Assembly: GCF_031582885.1 (NCBI RefSeq)
Contig: NZ_CP133988.1
Coordinates: 1,433,501-1,497,500 of the forward strand
Length of the DNA stretch: 64,000 nucleotides
Direction: 5' to 3'
From: Streptococcus parasanguinis
GTDB taxonomy: Bacteria > Bacillota > Bacilli > Lactobacillales > Streptococcaceae
Shown: piece by piece, positions 61,217 through 64,000 of the stretch
Position numbering within the stretch: the first letter of the stretch is position 1
How the letters are laid out: each line of letters begins with the position of its first letter
Notes under the pieces: model-generated
The model's input: the letters and a program-made list of their open reading frames with translations, nothing else
Database searches by the model: none
Told to the model about the DNA's origin: nothing
Position numbers and translations under genes: made by a program

Positions 61217-62782
61217 ATGACAAACCTATCAACTGATTTGCATGATGTTGAAAAAATCATCGTGCTTGACTACGGTAGCCAATACAATCAGCTTATTTCA
61301 CGTCGGATTCGTGAAATTGGAGTCTTCTCAGAGTTGAAGAGCCACAAGATTTCTGCTGATGAAGTTCGTGCAATCAATCCAGTTGGGATCGTTCTTTCAG
61401 GTGGACCAAACTCTGTATACGAGGAAGGTTCTTTTGATATCGATCCTGAAATTTTTGAACTCGGTATTCCAATCCTTGGAATCTGTTACGGGATGCAATT
61501 GTTAACCCATAAATTGGGTGGGAAGGTCGTTCCTGCAGGTGATGCTGGTAACCGCGAATATGGTCAATCTGAACTGACTTTGACAGAATCTTCTGCTCTT
61601 TTTGCCGGCACACCAGACAAACAATTGGTCTTGATGAGCCACGGGGATGCTGTTACAGAAATTCCGGCTGACTTTATCCGCACTGGTACTTCTGCTGACT
61701 GTCCATTTGCATCGATTGAAAATCCAGACAAGAAAATCTACGGAATCCAATTCCACCCTGAGGTTCGTCACTCTGTTCACGGTTATGACATCTTGCGTAA
61801 CTTTGCCTTGAACATCTGTGGGGCTAAAGGTGACTGGACCATGGACAACTTCATTGACATGCAGATCAAAAAAATCCGTGAAACCGTCGGAGACAAACGT
61901 GTCCTTCTTGGTCTTTCAGGTGGTGTTGACTCTTCCGTTGTTGGGGTTCTCCTTCAAAAAGCCATCGGCGATCAATTGATCTGTATCTTTGTAGACCACG
62001 GTCTTCTTCGTAAAGGCGAAGCTAATCAAGTGATGGATATGCTTGGTGGTAAGTTTGGTTTGAACATCGTTAAAGCAGATGCTGCAAAACGTTTCCTTGA
62101 TAAGTTAGCTGGTGTATCTGATCCTGAGAAAAAACGGAAGATCATCGGTAACGAGTTTGTTTATGTCTTTGATGACGAAGCAAGTAAGCTCAAAGATGTG
62201 AAATTCTTGGCACAAGGAACTCTCTACACTGACGTGATCGAGTCTGGTACGGATACTGCTCAAACCATCAAGTCTCACCACAACGTTGGTGGACTTCCAG
62301 AAGATATGCAGTTTGAACTGATCGAGCCACTGAACACTCTTTATAAAGATGAAGTTCGTGCGCTTGGTACTGAGCTTGGTATGCCAGACCACATCGTATG
62401 GCGCCAACCATTCCCAGGACCAGGTCTTGCCATCCGTGTTATGGGAGAAATCACTGAAGAAAAACTCGAAACCGTTCGTGAATCAGACGCTATCCTTCGT
62501 GAAGAAATCGCCAAAGCTGGTCTTGACCGTGATATCTGGCAATACTTCACTGTCAACACAGGCGTTCGTTCCGTGGGTGTTATGGGTGACGGTCGTACGT
62601 ATGACTACACAATCGCCATCCGTGCTATCACTTCTATCGATGGAATGACAGCTGACTTCGCTAAGATTCCTTGGGAAGTCCTCCAAAAAATCTCAGTTCG
62701 TATCGTAAACGAAGTTGACCACGTTAACCGCATCGTCTACGATATCACAAGTAAACCACCTGCAACTGTAGAGTGGGAATAA
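61217..62782 (+). CDS. guaA: GMP synthase (glutamine-hydrolysing)
   Basis: 521 residues. N-terminal class I glutamine amidotransferase with catalytic Cys in GICYGMQLL (about residue 89) and HPEV; then ATP pyrophosphatase with LSGGVDSSV (about residue 233) and the dimerisation domain ending in [11 protein letters not shown]. It converts XMP to GMP. AAGGGG precedes ATG 61217. It is followed by three tandem terminators. Confidence 0.97.
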   Translation: MTNLSTDLHDVEKIIVLDYGSQYNQLISRRIREIGVFSELKSHKISADEVRAINPVGIVLSGGPNSVYEEGSFDIDPEIFELGIPILGICYGMQLLTHKLGGKVVPAGDAGNREYGQSELTLTESSALFAGTPDKQLVLMSHGDAVTEIPADFIRTGTSADCPFASIENPDKKIYGIQFHPEVRHSVHGYDILRNFALNICGAKGDWTMDNFIDMQIKKIRETVGDKRVLLGLSGGVDSSVVGVLLQKAIGDQLICIFVDHGLLRKGEANQVMDMLGGKFGLNIVKADAAKRFLDKLAGVSDPEKKRKIIGNEFVYVFDDEASKLKDVKFLAQGTLYTDVIESGTDTAQTIKSHHNVGGLPEDMQFELIEPLNTLYKDEVRALGTELGMPDHIVWRQPFPGPGLAIRVMGEITEEKLETVRESDAILREEIAKAGLDRDIWQYFTVNTGVRSVGVMGDGRTYDYTIAIRAITSIDGMTADFAKIPWEVLQKISVRIVNEVDHVNRIVYDITSKPPATVEWE

Positions 62783-62786
62783 AAAA

Positions 62787-62910
62787 AAGGTCCGGGGGAC
62801 CTTTTTTTCACGAGCTTAAAATTAGTCAAGCGAGTCTAAGGTCCGGGGGACCTTTTTTTCACGAGCTAAGAAATAGAAAAGCGAGTTAAAGGTCCATTGG
62901 ACCTTTTTTT
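62787..62910 (+). terminator. Three tandem terminators after guaA
   Basis: AAGGTCC-GGG-GGACCTTTTTTT occurs at 62787-62808 and 62838-62859, and AAGGTCC-ATT-GGACCTTTTTTT at 62888-62910. Units repeat about every 50 bases with shared flanks (CACGAGCTTAA/AGCGAGT). The stem is constant while the loop varies. Confidence 0.9.
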
Positions 62911-62965
62911 ATGAGCTTAACATAAAATTTTTTATTAAGTATAAAAATAGGAAATCACACACAAA

Positions 62966-62996
62966 AAGCACTCTGACTTCTTGTCAGGAGTGCTTT
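62966..62996 (-). terminator. Terminator of the DUF1002 gene
   Basis: AAAGCACTCC...GAGTGCTTTTT stem on the - strand, just after the stop at 63007. Confidence 0.85.
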
Positions 62997-63006
62997 CCTG
63001 CTATTT

Positions 63007-64000
63007 TTAGCCAAATAAACCACTAAAGAATTTGACAACGGCATTCCAGATGGCTCCGAAGAAGCCAGCAATGGCATTCCACGCATTTGTGAAGAAGTTT
63101 CCACTGTCTTTTAGAATAGCATTTGTATCAAAATTGAGATTGATATTATTAAAGGTATCGCCTGCCTTGTCTACGATACTATCTTTCAGATCCGACAAGG
63201 TCTTCGTAAAGCTTTTGCTACTGATGACACTACTCTTTGAGAGGTTGACTGCGAAATTCACGATCAAATTAATCTGATCACCTGTTACAGTTGTGTCCAG
63301 CTTATAATTTTTCAGGGTTTCTTCGACGATCTTTCGAATATCATCTTTGCTTAAATCCTGATTGTTCTGTTTGGCATTGGCTACTGCGGTTTTAATGTCG
63401 GTCAATGCTACGTTTAACTTATCCGCATCGAAGTTTTTCTTACCAGCGTTTTCTTCATTGATCCCGGATAGAGTCTTTAACTCTTCTTGGGCCAGATCTT
63501 TGCTTTCTTGAGAAACTTTGGCACCATTTTTCTCAAGCGAGTAATAGATCCCAGCCAAGGCACTTTCTCCGGTCACTTGGATAGGGGAAGCTACTGTAAT
63601 TTGAGCATGCTCCAATCCAAGTGTAACGGCTGCATTACGATACATATCTGCAGTGACCTTGGTGATATTTTGAGGTGTCACGATATTCACTTCTAGTGGC
63701 TTATTTTTGCCTAATTTTTGAATTTTAACAGAGGAATAAAGTTCCAAACTATCATCGTTGGCAACGTTCATAATCGAAGAATAAACCTCTGGTGTCATGG
63801 TCTTCCACTCTTCTTTATCTTTTGAACTATCGTAGTTCAAGAGATTCAAGGTTTGTTCAATTTGACTTTGGTCCAGCGAATAGCCCAAAACATAGTCTGG
63901 TTTGACATAGGTTTCATCGATGACTTTCTGCACATTGCTATCTGCAGAAACACGTGGGACAGCTGTAAACAAAGCCAAAGTCGTCGTTACAAACAATGCA
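63007..64000 (-). CDS. DUF1002 secreted protein, 5' end outside the window
   Basis: At least 331 residues read without a start in the window; the visible N terminus ALFVTTTLALFTAVPRVSADS is the end of a signal peptide with cleavage after VSA. The following YVLGYSLDQSQIEQTLNLL and ITVASPIQVTGESALAGIY segments match DUF1002. The C terminus has a hydrophobic stretch (AWNAIAGFFGAIWNAVVKFFSGLFG). Function is unknown. The M at 63996 is not the true start but a TTG leucine codon. Confidence 0.82.
   Translation of the reverse strand, partial: ALFVTTTLALFTAVPRVSADSNVQKVIDETYVKPDYVLGYSLDQSQIEQTLNLLNYDSSKDKEEWKTMTPEVYSSIMNVANDDSLELYSSVKIQKLGKNKPLEVNIVTPQNITKVTADMYRNAAVTLGLEHAQITVASPIQVTGESALAGIYYSLEKNGAKVSQESKDLAQEELKTLSGINEENAGKKNFDADKLNVALTDIKTAVANAKQNNQDLSKDDIRKIVEETLKNYKLDTTVTGDQINLIVNFAVNLSKSSVISSKSFTKTLSDLKDSIVDKAGDTFNNINLNFDTNAILKDSGNFFTNAWNAIAGFFGAIWNAVVKFFSGLFG

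Noticed and set aside
1..64000. tRNA or rRNA genes
   Set aside because: No cloverleaf or rRNA signature was recognised by eye; a tRNAscan run could confirm absence.

Overview
The window looks like part of the chromosome of an oral Streptococcus (mitis/sanguinis/parasanguinis type). This rests on the gene set (asd, dapA, rbgA-rnhB, dprA with a ComX box, topA, satD, trmFO, a pdh/aco operon with the lipoyl domain on E3, xerS with difSL, ylxM-ffh, GntR-guaA), the strong AGGAG ribosome sites and the TGn extended -10 promoters. No database was searched; species is not claimed.

Bases 1-28,300 are core genes, all on +. A 150-nt structured RNA (asd-motif-like) is followed by a DUF3137/LemA pair, asd, dapA, an ATP-cone protein, rbgA-rnhB-ROK, dprA, topA, satD with a DUF3307 membrane protein, trmFO, a two-esterase plus ATP-grasp operon, the pyruvate/acetoin dehydrogenase operon with lplA, and a lactococcin-972-type ABC export module with two lipoproteins. 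At 28,365-29,517 lies xerS (-) with its recombination site difSL. Almost all genes on both sides point toward this site, so it marks the replication terminus.

Bases 29,520-50,700 are an AT-rich accessory island right beside difSL, built of cassettes separated by short related repeats and decayed gene ends. (i) A five-gene - strand operon at 29,757-37,555 has a tyrosine recombinase, a large recombinase-like partner, a second recombinase broken by an in-frame TGA and an 11-bp tandem duplication, a coiled-coil protein and a 758-aa zinc-ribbon array; a 67-bp direct repeat flanks the whole operon. (ii) An Abi_2/HEPN abortive infection gene sits between about 120-bp direct repeats. (iii) An aminoglycoside-phosphotransferase-like kinase gene follows. 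(iv) A lantibiotic immunity ABC transporter (three genes) comes with a two-component system. (v) A SIR2-like plus HEPN (LA2681-like) two-gene defence module sits between 97-bp direct repeats.

Bases 50,766-64,000 return to core genes, mainly on -: an acetylxylan-esterase-like hydrolase, a DUF915-like hydrolase, ffh-(small ORF)-ylxM, a five-gene biosynthetic cluster (ketosynthase III, adenylate-forming enzyme, metallo-beta-lactamase-fold hydrolase, SDR, glycosyltransferase) whose logic resembles OleACD olefin/beta-lactone chemistry, a GntR/UTRA regulator, guaA (+) with three tandem terminators, and a DUF1002 secreted protein running off the window end.
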